Of a DNA stretch of 64,000 nucleotides, positions 34,037 through 43,604 are shown piece by piece. Source of the stretch: CAIWHR01 sp963830485 (GTDB lineage: Bacteria > Pseudomonadota > Gammaproteobacteria > Burkholderiales > Casimicrobiaceae); assembly GCA_963830485.1 (NCBI GenBank), contig CAWHNE010000017.1, forward strand, positions 62,001 to 126,000. Reading direction: 5' to 3'. Position numbers and translations under genes: made by a program. Below the pieces are notes generated by a model. It ran no database searches, was not told the DNA's origin, and was given only the letters and a program-made list of their open reading frames with translations. Each line of letters opens with the position of its first letter. Position 1 is the first letter of the stretch.

Positions 34037-35178
34037 GCTTGATGAAATCGTTGAGCTGGTGTTTCGTAGTCCAGGGTCTTTCGGGGTCGTTCGTTGAGGC
34101 GCCGGGCAATCGCGTTGAGCTTGGATTGCGAATATCCTGAGAGATCGATCCCTTTGGGTAGATATTGCCTCAACAACCCGTTTGCATTCTCATTCGAGCC
34201 GCGCTGCCAAGGGCTTCGGGGATCACAGAAGTAGACCTTGATGTCGGTGGCCAGCGTAAAGCGTCGGTGGTCGGCCATCTCCTTTCCGCGGTCCCAGGTC
34301 AGCGATCGGTACAGCTCGTGGGGTAGTTTCTGTGCGTGCTTAATAAGGGCGTTAACAACCGTCTCAGTATCTTTCTTTCCGACCTTCGCGAGCATGACGT
34401 AGCGTGATTGGCGTTCAACGAGGGTCGCGATTTGACTATTCTTGCTGCCGAACAACAGGTCACCTTCCCAGTGGCCAGGAAGGGCGCGATCTTCGACTGC
34501 AGGGGGACGCTCGCTGATTGATACGGCGTCAGTGATTTGCCCGTGGATGCTGGTCTTTTGCGTATGGTGTCGCGAACGACGCATGCCTCGGATACGCCGC
34601 AAATGCGCCATCAGCTCTTTCTTCAGAGCACCGCGTGCCTGGATGAACAGGCTGCGATAGATCGTCTCGTGGGACACCTGAAAGGCTTCGTCATCAGGGT
34701 AGGTACGTTTCAACCAGCCGGCCACTTGCTCAGGCGACCACTCGAGGCGGAGCCTATGTGCCACGAGGTGGGCCAGCGCTCGGTTCTGCACCAGTTTACA
34801 GACCTTCGGGCGACAGCCTCGATCCCACGCCGCCTGGTCGGCCTGGCTGGCCCGATAGCCTTGTGGGCCATCGTTTCGCCGAATCTCGCGACTAATCGTA
34901 GAGCACGCGCGGCCGAGTGCCGTCGCGATAGCGCGTGTCGACCGACCTTCCACTATGCCGCGCGAGATCTCCTCACGTTCAATCAAAGTCAACGAAGACC
35001 TTGACCGGTGCCGCTCGGCTGGGCGTATCCCGCCGGACTCCGCCAGAATGCGGTGTACCGACGAGTGATACCGATCAAACAGGCGGGCAATCTGATGGAG
35101 CGTCTCACCCTTCCGCCAATGCTCCCACATGAGTGCCCGTTGGTTGGCCGAGTAGTAAATGCGCGGTCTTCTCTCCAT
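34018..35178 (-). CDS. IS30-family transposase
   Basis: A 386-residue DDE transposase from ATG 35178 (GTG 35187 is also in frame). The ribosome-binding site AAGGAG is 8 bases before the ATG. N-terminal HTH segments are LHQIARLFDRYHSSVHRIL and ALGRACSTISREIRRNDG. The catalytic DDE residues are in PGHWEGDLLFG (Asp), LTWDRGKEM (Asp) and SPWQRGSNENANGLLRQYLP (Glu, shown in part). The gene is intact, so the element could be active. Confidence 0.93.
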   Translation of the reverse strand: MERRPRIYYSANQRALMWEHWRKGETLHQIARLFDRYHSSVHRILAESGGIRPAERHRSRSSLTLIEREEISRGIVEGRSTRAIATALGRACSTISREIRRNDGPQGYRASQADQAAWDRGCRPKVCKLVQNRALAHLVAHRLRLEWSPEQVAGWLKRTYPDDEAFQVSHETIYRSLFIQARGALKKELMAHLRRIRGMRRSRHHTQKTSIHGQITDAVSISERPPAVEDRALPGHWEGDLLFGSKNSQIATLVERQSRYVMLAKVGKKDTETVVNALIKHAQKLPHELYRSLTWDRGKEMADHRRFTLATDIKVYFCDPRSPWQRGSNENANGLLRQYLPKGIDLSGYSQSKLNAIARRLNERPRKTLDYETPAQRFHQAVASTG

Positions 35179-35213
35179 CTGCAACACTCCTTCCGCCGCA
35201 ATGGCGTCTAGTG

Positions 35214-35241
35214 TGTTGCATCGACCGGTTGAATCCGCCCG
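35214..35241 (-). repeat. right terminal inverted repeat of the IS30 element
   Basis: 28 bases, the inverted partner of 34009-34036 with 26 of 28 positions matching; it lies 36 bases upstream of the transposase ATG and may include part of its promoter. Confidence 0.85.
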
Positions 35242-35381
35242 GTATTGCAGTCATCCAGACCGCTGGGCCGAGTGACGGCTGAGGGGTCGTAAGCGGACCA
35301 AGGTACCGCATCCCGACGCCGCCCGAGATGGCCAACAAGCTCGGTGAGATGGTATGGGGCGCAGCCCCGTCTATAGGCCGG

Positions 35382-37046
35382 TCAGTGCATGAGCGGCTTG
35401 TACCGCGGCCGGTGCGGCCGCGCGCCCTCCTCGCCCAGCCGCTTCTTCTTGTCGTCCTCGTACTCATGGTAGTTGCCGGGGAAGAACACCCACTTCGAGT
35501 CGTCCTCGGCGGCGAGGATGTGCGTCGCGATCCGGTCCAGGAACCAGCGGTCGTGCGAGATCACCATCACGCTGCCGGCGAACTCGAGCAGTGCTTCCTC
35601 CAGCGCGCGGAGCGTCTCGACGTCGAGGTCGTTCGACGGCTCGTCCAGCAGGAGCACGTTGCCGCCTTGTAGCAGCGTCGATGCGAGGTGCAGCCGGCCG
35701 CGCTCGCCGCCGGAGAGCTGGCCCACGTTCTTCTGCTGGTCCGGCCCCTTGAAATTGAAGCGGCCCAGGTAGGCGCGCGAGGGCATCTCGAAGCGGCCGA
35801 CGGTCAGGATGTCCTGGCCGTTGCTGATCGCCTCCCATGCGGTCTTGTCGTTCGGCAGCGCTTCGCGCGTCTGGTCGACAACCGCGAGCTGCGCGGTGTG
35901 GCCGACGACGACCTCGCCCGAGTCGGGCTTCTCCTTGCCGGTGATCAGCTTGAAGAGCGTCGTCTTGCCCGCGCCGTTCGGCCCGATCACGCCGACGATC
36001 GCGCCCGGCGGCACCTTGAACGAGAGGTCGTCGATCAGCAGGCGATCGCCGTAGCCCTTCGATACTCCCTTGAACTCGATCACCTCGTTGCCGAGCCGCT
36101 CGGCGACGGGAATGAAGATCTCGGAGGTCTCGTTGCGCTTCTGGTGCTCGTAGGACGCGAGCTCGTTGAAGCGGGCGATGCGCGCCTTGCTCTTCGCCTG
36201 CCGGCCTTTCGCGTTCTGCCGGACCCACTCGAGCTCCTGTTTCATCGCCTTGATGCGCGCGGCCTCCTGCTTGCCCTCGACCTCGAGCCGCTGTTCCTTC
36301 TGCTCGAGCCACGAGCTGTAGTTGCCCTTCCACGGAATGCCATAGCCGCGGTCGAGCTCGAGGATCCACTCGGCTGCGTTGTCGAGGAAGTAGCGGTCGT
36401 GCGTCACGGCGACGACGGTGCCCGGGAATTTCTGCAGGAACTGCTCGAGCCAGTCGACGCTCTCCGCGTCGAGGTGGTTCGTCGGCTCGTCGAGCAGCAG
36501 CATGTCGGGCTTCGACAACAGGAGCCGGCATAGCGCGACGCGGCGTTTCTCGCCGCCCGACAACGTCGCGATCTTCGCATCCCATGGCGGCAGCCGCAGC
36601 GCATCGGCAGCGATCTCCATCTGCACACCGGAGTCCGCGCCCGACGCCGCGATGATCGATTCGAGCTTCGCCTGCTCCGCCGCGAGCGCGTCGAAATCGG
36701 CGCCTTCCTCGGCGTAGGCCGCGTAGACCTCGTCCAGGCGCTTCTGCGCGCCGAGCACGTCGCTCATCCCCTCCTCGACCGCGTGCCGTACCGTCTGGTT
36801 CGGATCGAGCTGCGGCTCCTGGGGCAGGAACCCGATGTTGAGGCCGGGCATCGGCACCGCCTCGCCTTCGATCTCGCGGTCGACGCCTGCCATGATCCGC
36901 AGGAGCGTCGACTTGCCGGCGCCGTTGAGGCCCAGCACGCCGATCTTGGCGCCGGGGAAAAACGACAGCGAGATGTCCTTCAGGATCTGCCGCTTGGGCG
37001 GGATCAGCTTGCCCACGCGGTTCATCGTGTACACGTACTGCGCCAT
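35382..37046 (-). CDS. ettA: energy-dependent translational throttle protein EttA (ABC-F ATPase)
   Basis: A 554-residue ABC-F protein with two ATPase domains and no membrane segment. Domain 1: Walker A GLNGAGKSTL, signature LSGGEKRRVAL, Walker B MLLLDEPTNHLD. Domain 2: Walker A GPNGAGKTTL, signature LSGGERGRLHL, LLLDEPSNDLD. The inter-domain P-site tRNA interaction linker contains the basic WVRQNAKGRQAKSKARIARF. EttA gates the ribosome's first elongation step according to the ATP/ADP ratio. It is the first core gene to the right of the island. Confidence 0.96.
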   Translation of the reverse strand: MAQYVYTMNRVGKLIPPKRQILKDISLSFFPGAKIGVLGLNGAGKSTLLRIMAGVDREIEGEAVPMPGLNIGFLPQEPQLDPNQTVRHAVEEGMSDVLGAQKRLDEVYAAYAEEGADFDALAAEQAKLESIIAASGADSGVQMEIAADALRLPPWDAKIATLSGGEKRRVALCRLLLSKPDMLLLDEPTNHLDAESVDWLEQFLQKFPGTVVAVTHDRYFLDNAAEWILELDRGYGIPWKGNYSSWLEQKEQRLEVEGKQEAARIKAMKQELEWVRQNAKGRQAKSKARIARFNELASYEHQKRNETSEIFIPVAERLGNEVIEFKGVSKGYGDRLLIDDLSFKVPPGAIVGVIGPNGAGKTTLFKLITGKEKPDSGEVVVGHTAQLAVVDQTREALPNDKTAWEAISNGQDILTVGRFEMPSRAYLGRFNFKGPDQQKNVGQLSGGERGRLHLASTLLQGGNVLLLDEPSNDLDVETLRALEEALLEFAGSVMVISHDRWFLDRIATHILAAEDDSKWVFFPGNYHEYEDDKKKRLGEEGARPHRPRYKPLMH

Positions 37047-37121
37047 GTCGTGCGCCTGCGAAGGGAAAAGGCGCGATTATCGCAGGTGCACAGGTACCGC
37101 GCTCGTGCTGCCTTACCCATG

Positions 37122-37147
37122 AAAAAGGGCGGAGGTATGCTCCGCCC
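37122..37147 (-). terminator. intrinsic terminator after the DUF4124 gene
   Basis: An 8-bp perfect stem, GGGCGGAG/CTCCGCCC, with a 5-base loop (37127-37147) followed on the minus strand by five T residues (37122-37126). It sits 26 bp after the DUF4124 stop and 75 bp before the ettA start, so it would end the DUF4124 transcript. Confidence 0.8.
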
Positions 37148-37172
37148 TCGTCCCGGTCGATGGATCAGCCGG

Positions 37173-37943
37173 CTAGGGTTTCTTCTTCGCTGCCGTCTTC
37201 GGCGCGGGGGGTTCGGGCGGCGGGGGGAGCACGTTGATGTCGGCGAGCGCGGCCGCTTCACCGCCCTTCGCAGCGATCAGCTCGCGCCAGCGCGTCTTAT
37301 CGCCATCGTACTTCGCGTTGACGGCGACGACTTCCTTCTGCTTGAGCGCGAGCAGGTCGTCCTGCTTCGCAAGCTCCACGTTGATCGTCTCGAGCTCGCG
37401 TTCCATCGCCGCTGGCATCGGCTTCTCCGCGAATTCCGTCTTGCGCTTCGCCTCGATGTCCGCCTTGCGCCGCACGAGCTGCTCGCGGTAGGCCTTCGAC
37501 GATGCCACGACGCTCTCGATCGTTCGCAGCGATCGGTTCCGCGCGAGGTCGATCTCCGTCTCGCTGGTGTACGACGAGAGCAGCGCGCGGTCGCGGCGCG
37601 CGGCCTCCGCCTGCTGCTTCGCCAACGCCTTCTGTCGCGCGTCCTCCTCTTCCTTCGCGCGCCGCTGCTCGGGCGTGGGCGCCGGTTCGGTTTTCTTGAC
37701 CGTCACACCCTGCTTGTTGAGCTCGGTGGTGCCTTTGTTGACGACCTCGGGCGGCATGTGGTCCGTATAGTGGACCACACCCTTCTCGTCGACCCACTTG
37801 TACGTCGCCCCGCGCGCCGCGCCAGGCGCGGCTAAGAGGCCGAGCACGGCGATCGCCGCCGCTGCGAGCAGGATCGTCGCGAGCCTGTCGATGCCGGATT
37901 TCGTGCTCGCCACTCGCGTCGCTCGATCCACTGCCGTCTCCAT
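37173..37943 (-). CDS. DUF4124-domain envelope protein with coiled coil
   Basis: A 256-residue protein. After an N-terminal hydrophobic segment (about residues 24-44) comes the DUF4124 motif TYKWVDEKGVVHYTDHMPPE. The rest is a long charged, coiled-coil-like region (AKEEEDARQKALAKQQAEAA and further), ending in a Pro/Lys tail (PPPPEPPAPKTAAKKKP). The N-terminal segment could be a signal anchor. DUF4124 proteins are common in proteobacteria and have no known role. An intrinsic terminator follows. Confidence 0.78.
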   Translation of the reverse strand: METAVDRATRVASTKSGIDRLATILLAAAAIAVLGLLAAPGAARGATYKWVDEKGVVHYTDHMPPEVVNKGTTELNKQGVTVKKTEPAPTPEQRRAKEEEDARQKALAKQQAEAARRDRALLSSYTSETEIDLARNRSLRTIESVVASSKAYREQLVRRKADIEAKRKTEFAEKPMPAAMERELETINVELAKQDDLLALKQKEVVAVNAKYDGDKTRWRELIAAKGGEAAALADINVLPPPPEPPAPKTAAKKKP

Positions 37944-37981
37944 CGTCCTGTCCGGATTCGCGGTCGCGCTTTCGTCCGCGG

Positions 37982-38623
37982 TCAGCGCGTGCCGTACTGT
38001 TCGCGATAGGCGGCGACCGCCCCCGCGTGCCGGGCCAACTCAGGCTCCCCGGCGATGAACCGCATCAGGTCATCCAGCGTCGCGATCGCCACGACGGGAA
38101 TCCCGAATTCGTCGCGCAGCTCCTGCACCGCCGACTTGTCCCCACGACCCCGCTCCAGCCGATCGAACGCGATCAGGACGCCGGCGGGGTTCGCGCCGTG
38201 GGCCCGCAAGAGCTCGATCGCCTCGCGCTTGGCGCCGCCGTCGGTGATGACGTCGTCGACGATCAGCACCCGGCCCTCGAGCGGCGCGCCGACGATCGTT
38301 CCGCCTTCGCCGTGGTCCTTTGCCTCCTTCCGGTTGAAGCTGAACGGCAGATTGTGACCTTTTTCGGCAAGGGCGATCGCCGTCGCCGCCGCCAGGGTGA
38401 TGCCCTTGTACGCCGGTCCGAACAGCTGGTCGCAGGCCAGGCCGGAGGCGAGCCAGGCCTCCGCGTAGTACCGCCCGAGCCGCCGCAGGCTTTCGCCGTC
38501 GGCAAACAGCCCGGCATTGAAGAAGTACGGGCTCCTCCGCCCCGCCTTGGTCGTGAATTCCCCGAAGCGAAGCACTCCACGTGCCAGCGCGAAAGCGAGA
38601 AATTCCTGCCGGAAATCAGACAT
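37982..38623 (-). CDS. pyrE: orotate phosphoribosyltransferase
   Basis: A 213-residue PRTase: FGEFTTKAGRRSPYFFNAG at the N-terminus, flexible-loop region NRKEAKDHGEGGTIVGAPL and the PRPP-binding motif VLIVDDVITDGGAKRE. It makes OMP from orotate and PRPP in pyrimidine synthesis. It is divergent from xth across a 147-bp gap. Confidence 0.96.
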   Translation of the reverse strand: MSDFRQEFLAFALARGVLRFGEFTTKAGRRSPYFFNAGLFADGESLRRLGRYYAEAWLASGLACDQLFGPAYKGITLAAATAIALAEKGHNLPFSFNRKEAKDHGEGGTIVGAPLEGRVLIVDDVITDGGAKREAIELLRAHGANPAGVLIAFDRLERGRGDKSAVQELRDEFGIPVVAIATLDDLMRFIAGEPELARHAGAVAAYREQYGTR

Positions 38624-38770
38624 CGCGAGGTCGGTTTTGTTTCGCCCGAGTATACAACCGCGCCCCGCGCCGTCCCGCGCGCAGACACCGCCGCCGCGCG
38701 TGTGCCGCTTGTGTAAACTGCGCCGGCGGCGCTCGCACTCTTTCTTGCGATTGCGCCGGCCGATCTTCCG

Positions 38771-39550
38771 ATGCGTATCATCACGCTCAACGTCAACGGC
38801 ATCCGCGCCGCCGAGCGCCGCGGCCTCGCGCACTGGCTCGCCCGGGGCGAGCCATGGGACGTCGTCTGCCTGCAGGAGATCCGGGCGTCGCACGCAGACA
38901 TCCCGCGCCCGCTGCTCGCGCCGCGCAAGGCGCACGCCGCGTTCCACCCGGCCGAGCGCAGCGGCTACGCGGGGGTCGCGTTGTATGCGCGGACGGCGCC
39001 ACGCATCGAGACGGGGTTCGGCAGCCGCGAGTTCGACACCGAAGGCCGCTACCTCGAGGCCCACTTCAAAACGCTGACGGTGATCAGCATCTACCTGCCG
39101 TCCGGATCGAGCGGACCGCACCGGCAGGCATCGAAGTTCCGCTTCCTCGAGGAGTTCCTTCCCCACCTCGGACGGCTGCGCCGCCGCGGTCGCGAGATCG
39201 TCCTGTGCGGCGACTGGAACATCGCGCACCAGCCGATCGACCTTCGTAACTGGCGCAGCAACCAAAAGAACTCGGGCTTCCTGCCGGAGGAGCGCGAGTG
39301 GCTCTCGCGCGTGTTCGACGAGCTGGGGTTCGTCGACGTCTTCCGCCGCGTCGATCCGCGCCCCGACCAGTACACGTGGTGGTCGAACCGCGGCGAATCG
39401 TGGGCGAAGAACGTGGGCTGGCGCATCGACTACCAGATCGCGACGCCCGGGATCGCGGCCAAGGCGCACGCCGTGGCGATCTACAAGAAGCGACGGTTCT
39501 CGGATCACGCGCCGTTAATCGTTGACTACGATTTTTCGTTGACCGCATAA
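38771..39550 (+). CDS. xth: exodeoxyribonuclease III (AP endonuclease)
   Basis: A 259-residue enzyme of the endonuclease/exonuclease/phosphatase fold. Active-site segments: ITLNVNGIRAA, VVCLQEIRA (metal Glu), CGDWNIAHQPID (Asp and Asn), DQYTWWSNRG, WRIDYQIAT and the catalytic SDHAPLIVDY. It removes AP sites and 3' blocks in base excision repair. The xth/pyrE neighbourhood near gatCAB is common in betaproteobacteria. Confidence 0.95.
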   Translation: MRIITLNVNGIRAAERRGLAHWLARGEPWDVVCLQEIRASHADIPRPLLAPRKAHAAFHPAERSGYAGVALYARTAPRIETGFGSREFDTEGRYLEAHFKTLTVISIYLPSGSSGPHRQASKFRFLEEFLPHLGRLRRRGREIVLCGDWNIAHQPIDLRNWRSNQKNSGFLPEEREWLSRVFDELGFVDVFRRVDPRPDQYTWWSNRGESWAKNVGWRIDYQIATPGIAAKAHAVAIYKKRRFSDHAPLIVDYDFSLTA

Positions 39551-39589
39551 CGCGGCGGCGCGACGCCTTCCGCTCGTCGGCGATAAGCC

Positions 39590-41509
39590 TTGATCCGCAT
39601 CACAGACCTCACGCTCGCCCGCGGCGCGAAGCGGCTGCTCGAAGGCGCGAGCCTCACTGTGCACGCCGGGCACAAGGTCGGGCTCGTCGGACCGAACGGC
39701 TGCGGCAAGTCGAGCCTGTTCGCGCTCTTGCGCGGCGAGCTGCACGCGGACGCGGGCGAAGTGGAGCTGCCCGCGGCGTGGACGATCGCGCACGTCGCGC
39801 AGGAAACGCCGGCGGTGCCCGCGCCCGCGCTCGAGTTCGTGCTGGACGGCGACCGCGAGCTGCGCAACGTCGAGCTCGCGCTCAAGGCGGCGGAGGCAGC
39901 CGCTGCCGTCGATCCCGAGCAAGCCGGCGAGACGCTCGCCGAGCTTCATCACCGCTTCGACGAGATCGGCGGCTATGCGGCACGCGCCCGCGCGGCGACC
40001 CTCCTCGCGGGCTTGGGCGTTCCGGCCGCGCGCCACGGCGAGCCGGTCGCGAGCTTCTCGGGCGGCCTCAGGATGCGGCTCAACCTCGCGCAGGCGTTGA
40101 TGTGCCGGTCGGATCTGCTCCTCCTGGACGAGCCGACCAACCATCTCGACCTCGACGCCGTGCTGTGGCTCGAGGACTGGCTCGCGCGCTTCCCGGGCAC
40201 GCTCCTCCTCATCACGCACGATCGCGATTTCCTCGATGGGGTCGCGGGCACGATCGTCCACTTCGACGCCCGCAAGCTCAAGACTTACACCGGCAACTAC
40301 ACGCAGTTCGAACGCGAGCGCGCGCAACAGCTCGCGCTGCAGCAGGCGGCCTACGCGAAGCAGCAGCGGCAGATCGCGCACCTGCAGGTGTTCGTCGACC
40401 GCTTCCGGGCGAAGGCGACGAAGGCGAAGCAGGCGCAGAGCCGGATCAAGGCGCTCGAGCGGATGGAGCGGATCGCCGCGGCGCACGTCGACAGTCCGTT
40501 CGAGTTCTCGTTTCCGCCGGTCGACGCGACCGCGCGGCAACTCGTTCGGCTCGAGCACGTCGCGCTCGGCTACGGGGACGCGCCTCCGGTCATCGCTAAC
40601 CTCGACTGGGCCGTGCTGGCCGGCGAGCGCATCGGGCTGCTCGGCCCCAACGGCGCCGGGAAATCGACGCTGCTCAAAGCGCTCGCCGGGACGCTCGCGC
40701 CGCGCGCGGGCCAGCGGCTCACGACGCAGGGGCTCTCGATCGGGTACTTCGCACAGCATCAGGTCGATCAGCTCGACGCCGGCGCGTCGCCGCTCGCGCA
40801 TCTCGCGCGCATCGATCCCGCGGCGCGCGAGCAGGAGCTGCGCGACTACCTGGGCGGCTTCGACTTCCGCGGCGACATGGCGCAAGCCGACGTCGCACGC
40901 TTCTCCGGCGGCGAGAAGGCGCGCCTCACGCTCGCGCTGATCGTGCGCGCGCGCCCGAACCTGCTGCTGCTGGACGAGCCGACCAACCATCTCGACATCG
41001 AGATGCGCGAGGCGCTCGCCGAGGCGCTGCAGGACTACGCAGGCGCGCTCGTCGTCGTCGCGCACGACCGGCACCTCTTGCGCGCGACCGCGGACGCGCT
41101 GTGGCTCGTGGCCGACGGGCACGTCGAGCCCTTCGACGGCGACCTCGACGACTACCGCGACTGGGTCCTCTCGCGCGGACGCGCCGTCGCCGAGGACGAT
41201 GCCGGGTCCCCCGCAAGCGATCGCCGCGCGCAAAAGCGCGCCGAGGCGGTGGCGCGCCAGGAGAGCTACGCGCGCCGGAAGCCTCTCACGGACCGCCTCG
41301 CGCGGCTCGACCGGGAGATCGCGGCCCTCGACGGCGAGCGGAAGACGCTCGAGGACTGGCTCGCTTCGCCCGCGGCCTACGCGGACGAAGAGCGCGACAC
41401 GCTGCGCGAACGGCTCGCGCGGCAGGGCGAGCTCATGTGGCAGCTGGCAAGGCTCGAAGCGGAGTGGCTCGAAGTGAGCGAAACGCTGGAGAAGATGGGC
41501 GCCGGCTGA
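39590..41509 (+). CDS. ABC-F family ATPase (YheS-like)
   Basis: A 639-residue double-ATPase protein without membrane segments. Domain 1: GPNGCGKSSLF, FSGGLRMRLNLA, LLLLDEPTNHLDLD. Domain 2: GPNGAGKSTLL, FSGGEKARLTLA, LLLLDEPTNHLDIE. A charged linker (VFVDRFRAKATKAKQAQSR) joins them, and a C-terminal coiled coil (about residues 545-635) matches the YheS subgroup. ABC-F proteins act on the ribosome. The start is TTG 39590, 39 bp after xth. A Uup-type assignment is less likely. Confidence 0.88.
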   Translation: MIRITDLTLARGAKRLLEGASLTVHAGHKVGLVGPNGCGKSSLFALLRGELHADAGEVELPAAWTIAHVAQETPAVPAPALEFVLDGDRELRNVELALKAAEAAAAVDPEQAGETLAELHHRFDEIGGYAARARAATLLAGLGVPAARHGEPVASFSGGLRMRLNLAQALMCRSDLLLLDEPTNHLDLDAVLWLEDWLARFPGTLLLITHDRDFLDGVAGTIVHFDARKLKTYTGNYTQFERERAQQLALQQAAYAKQQRQIAHLQVFVDRFRAKATKAKQAQSRIKALERMERIAAAHVDSPFEFSFPPVDATARQLVRLEHVALGYGDAPPVIANLDWAVLAGERIGLLGPNGAGKSTLLKALAGTLAPRAGQRLTTQGLSIGYFAQHQVDQLDAGASPLAHLARIDPAAREQELRDYLGGFDFRGDMAQADVARFSGGEKARLTLALIVRARPNLLLLDEPTNHLDIEMREALAEALQDYAGALVVVAHDRHLLRATADALWLVADGHVEPFDGDLDDYRDWVLSRGRAVAEDDAGSPASDRRAQKRAEAVARQESYARRKPLTDRLARLDREIAALDGERKTLEDWLASPAAYADEERDTLRERLARQGELMWQLARLEAEWLEVSETLEKMGAG

Positions 41510-41519
41510 AACGCCGCGC

Positions 41520-42278
41520 TCAGCCGACGCGCGTGCTCGGACGGTAGAAGAGATACGCGGCGAAGCCCAGCGTGTCGCGGCCCCAGCGCAGGTATGCGTC
41601 GCGCCAGCGCCGAATCCGCTCGATCATCGCGGGGACGTCCGGGTCGTCGGGCATCTCGCGCGCGTAGCGCTCGATCGAGCGGCAATATTTCCATTCGTAC
41701 TCGTCCCACTCGTCGGTCGACGCGGTCGTCGCGTGCATCGGGATCAGGCCCGCGTCGGCGCCGGCCTGCACGTTGCCGCGGTGGTCGAGGTATTGCGTGT
41801 CGGGCCCGCCCAGGAGCGCGAGGTAGTCCGGATGCGGCTTCTGGCGCCAGTAGCCCTCACCCACCAGCACGTAGCCACCGCCCTTCGTCCAGCCCTTCAG
41901 CGTGTTGCAGATGCCGGCCATGCCGCCGGCGAGGCCCCCCGCGCCCATCATCACCGTGAGGTGGAACGTCTCGGGGTCGGCCCTGAACTCGCGGATGTCG
42001 ATGTCGTCGAGGTGAAGCTTGTGCAGCGCGCCCGTCCACTCGGCTCGTTCGCGCGCCGCGTCGAGCATCAACGACGAGTTGTCGACGGCAACGACCGGCG
42101 AGCCGAACCGCTCGATGATCCGCAGCGCGAGCTCGGCGCGACCGCAGCCCAGGTCGAGCGCCCGCGACGTCTCGTCGAGTGGCAACAGGTCCAGCAGCCG
42201 CTCGACCTTGGCGGCGGAGATCGGGTTGCAGTAGTCGTGGTCGCGGTGTGCGATGGCACTGAATTTGTGGTGGTTCAT
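41520..42278 (-). CDS. class I SAM-dependent methyltransferase
   Basis: A 252-residue methyltransferase. SAM-binding motif I: SRALDLGCGRAELALRI, then the acidic VVAVDNSSLML; motif II region HLDDIDIREF. The C-terminal half has a substrate-specific region (GGYVLVGEGYWRQKPHPDYL in part) and ends AAYLFYRPSTRVG. Its start overlaps the ampG stop by 4 bp (ATGA), so the two are co-translated. The substrate is not known. Confidence 0.8.
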   Translation of the reverse strand: MNHHKFSAIAHRDHDYCNPISAAKVERLLDLLPLDETSRALDLGCGRAELALRIIERFGSPVVAVDNSSLMLDAARERAEWTGALHKLHLDDIDIREFRADPETFHLTVMMGAGGLAGGMAGICNTLKGWTKGGGYVLVGEGYWRQKPHPDYLALLGGPDTQYLDHRGNVQAGADAGLIPMHATTASTDEWDEYEWKYCRSIERYAREMPDDPDVPAMIERIRRWRDAYLRWGRDTLGFAAYLFYRPSTRVG

Positions 42279-43558
42279 GACCGTGGCTCTCCCCCGATGC
42301 CCCCATTCCAGGGGGCCACACGCAAGAGTAGTGCCATCCCCGGCAGCGCCAGGACCGCGCAGAGCAGAAAGAACGGGAACCAGCCGGTCGCGTCGACGAT
42401 CCATCCGGTCGTCGCGTTGACGGCCGTGCGCGGCAGCGCGGCGAGGCTCGTGAACAGCGCGAACTGGGTCGCCGTATAGCGCGGGTCGGTCGCCCGGGCG
42501 ATGTAGGCGACGAACGCGGCGGTGCCGAGCCCCACGCCCAGCGCCTCGAATGCGATCACGCTGCCCAACAAGAGTCGGTCCGGGCGGTTCTCCCAGGCGA
42601 GCCAGGCGAAGCCCAGGATCGACACCCACTGGACCACGCCGAAGAGCCAGAGTCCGCGATTGATGCCGATCTTCACCATCCAGAGGCCGCCGAGCATTCC
42701 GCCGGCGACGCTTGCCCACAGGCCCGCGTTCTTCGCGATCACGCCGATCTCGGTCTTCGTGAAGCCGAGATCGAGGTAGAACGGCGTCGCGAGTGCCGTC
42801 GCCATGCTGTCACCGAGCTTGTAGAGGAAGATGAACAGCAGCACGAGCAGCGCCTCCCTCCAGCCCGCGCGCGTGATGAATTCGTGGAACGGCTCGACCA
42901 CCGCCTCGCGCAATGTCTTCGGTGCCGCTCGCGAGACGGCGGGCTCGTCGACGAGCAGCGTCATGAGCATGCCGGGGACCATGAACAGCGCCGTCAGCGC
43001 GAACACCGAGCTCCATGGCAGGAGATCGGCCAGAATCAACGACAGCGCGCCGGGCACCAGGCTCGAGATCCGGTAAGCGTTGACGTGCACGGCATTGCCG
43101 AGGCCGAGCTCGGGATCGGGGAGGATCTCGCGGCGATAGGCGTCGAGCACGATGTCCTGGCTCGCCGAGAAGAAGGCCACGGCGATCGAGACCCAGGCGA
43201 TCGCCCACAGATCGCGCGCCGGATGAAACAGGCCGAAGACCGGGATCGACAGGAGCAGGAGCACCTGCGTGACCAGCATCCAGCCGCGACGGCGCCCGAG
43301 GAGCGGCAACGCGTAGCGGTCCATGAGCGGCGACCACGTGAACTTCCACGTGTACGGAAGCTGCATCAGCGCGAAGAGCCCGATCGACTTCAAGTCGACC
43401 TGCTCCGAGCGCAACCACGCCGGCAGGAGATTGAGCAGCAGGTAGAGCGGCAAACCCGACGAGAAACCGGTCGCGACGCAGATCAGCATCCGCCGGTTGA
43501 GGAGCGCCTCGCGCCATGTCTCCCGCGCGGGCGTGACGCGCGATGCCGGATCGATCAT
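42275..43558 (-). CDS. ampG: muropeptide permease AmpG (MFS transporter)
   Basis: A 427-residue major facilitator with about 12 helices. AmpG features: ATGFSSGLPLYLLLNLLPAW at the first helix, FTWSPLMDRYALPLLGRRRG (loop 2-3) and FFSASQDIVLDAYRREILPD. AmpG imports anhydromuropeptides for cell-wall recycling. Cell-wall elongation genes lie about 25 kb away, but no direct link is implied. The following methyltransferase is coupled by an ATGA overlap. Confidence 0.9.
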   Translation of the reverse strand: MIDPASRVTPARETWREALLNRRMLICVATGFSSGLPLYLLLNLLPAWLRSEQVDLKSIGLFALMQLPYTWKFTWSPLMDRYALPLLGRRRGWMLVTQVLLLLSIPVFGLFHPARDLWAIAWVSIAVAFFSASQDIVLDAYRREILPDPELGLGNAVHVNAYRISSLVPGALSLILADLLPWSSVFALTALFMVPGMLMTLLVDEPAVSRAAPKTLREAVVEPFHEFITRAGWREALLVLLFIFLYKLGDSMATALATPFYLDLGFTKTEIGVIAKNAGLWASVAGGMLGGLWMVKIGINRGLWLFGVVQWVSILGFAWLAWENRPDRLLLGSVIAFEALGVGLGTAAFVAYIARATDPRYTATQFALFTSLAALPRTAVNATTGWIVDATGWFPFFLLCAVLALPGMALLLRVAPWNGGIGGEPRS

Positions 43559-43604
43559 CGCCGGATTCTAACGTGCGCCGCGCGGCGGAAAGTTGCGCGC
43601 GAGA

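Larger units (their letters stand above)
34009..35241 (-). mobile_element. complete IS30-family insertion sequence
   Basis: A 1.23-kb element carrying one DDE transposase on the minus strand. It is bounded by 28-bp imperfect terminal inverted repeats, 34009-34036 and 35214-35241, which match at 26 of 28 positions (outer end CGGGCGGATTCAACCGGT). The transposase stop codon lies inside the left repeat. The flanks look like the island's dispersed intergenic repeat, so the element has landed in one of these. I could not identify a target-site duplication. Confidence 0.88.
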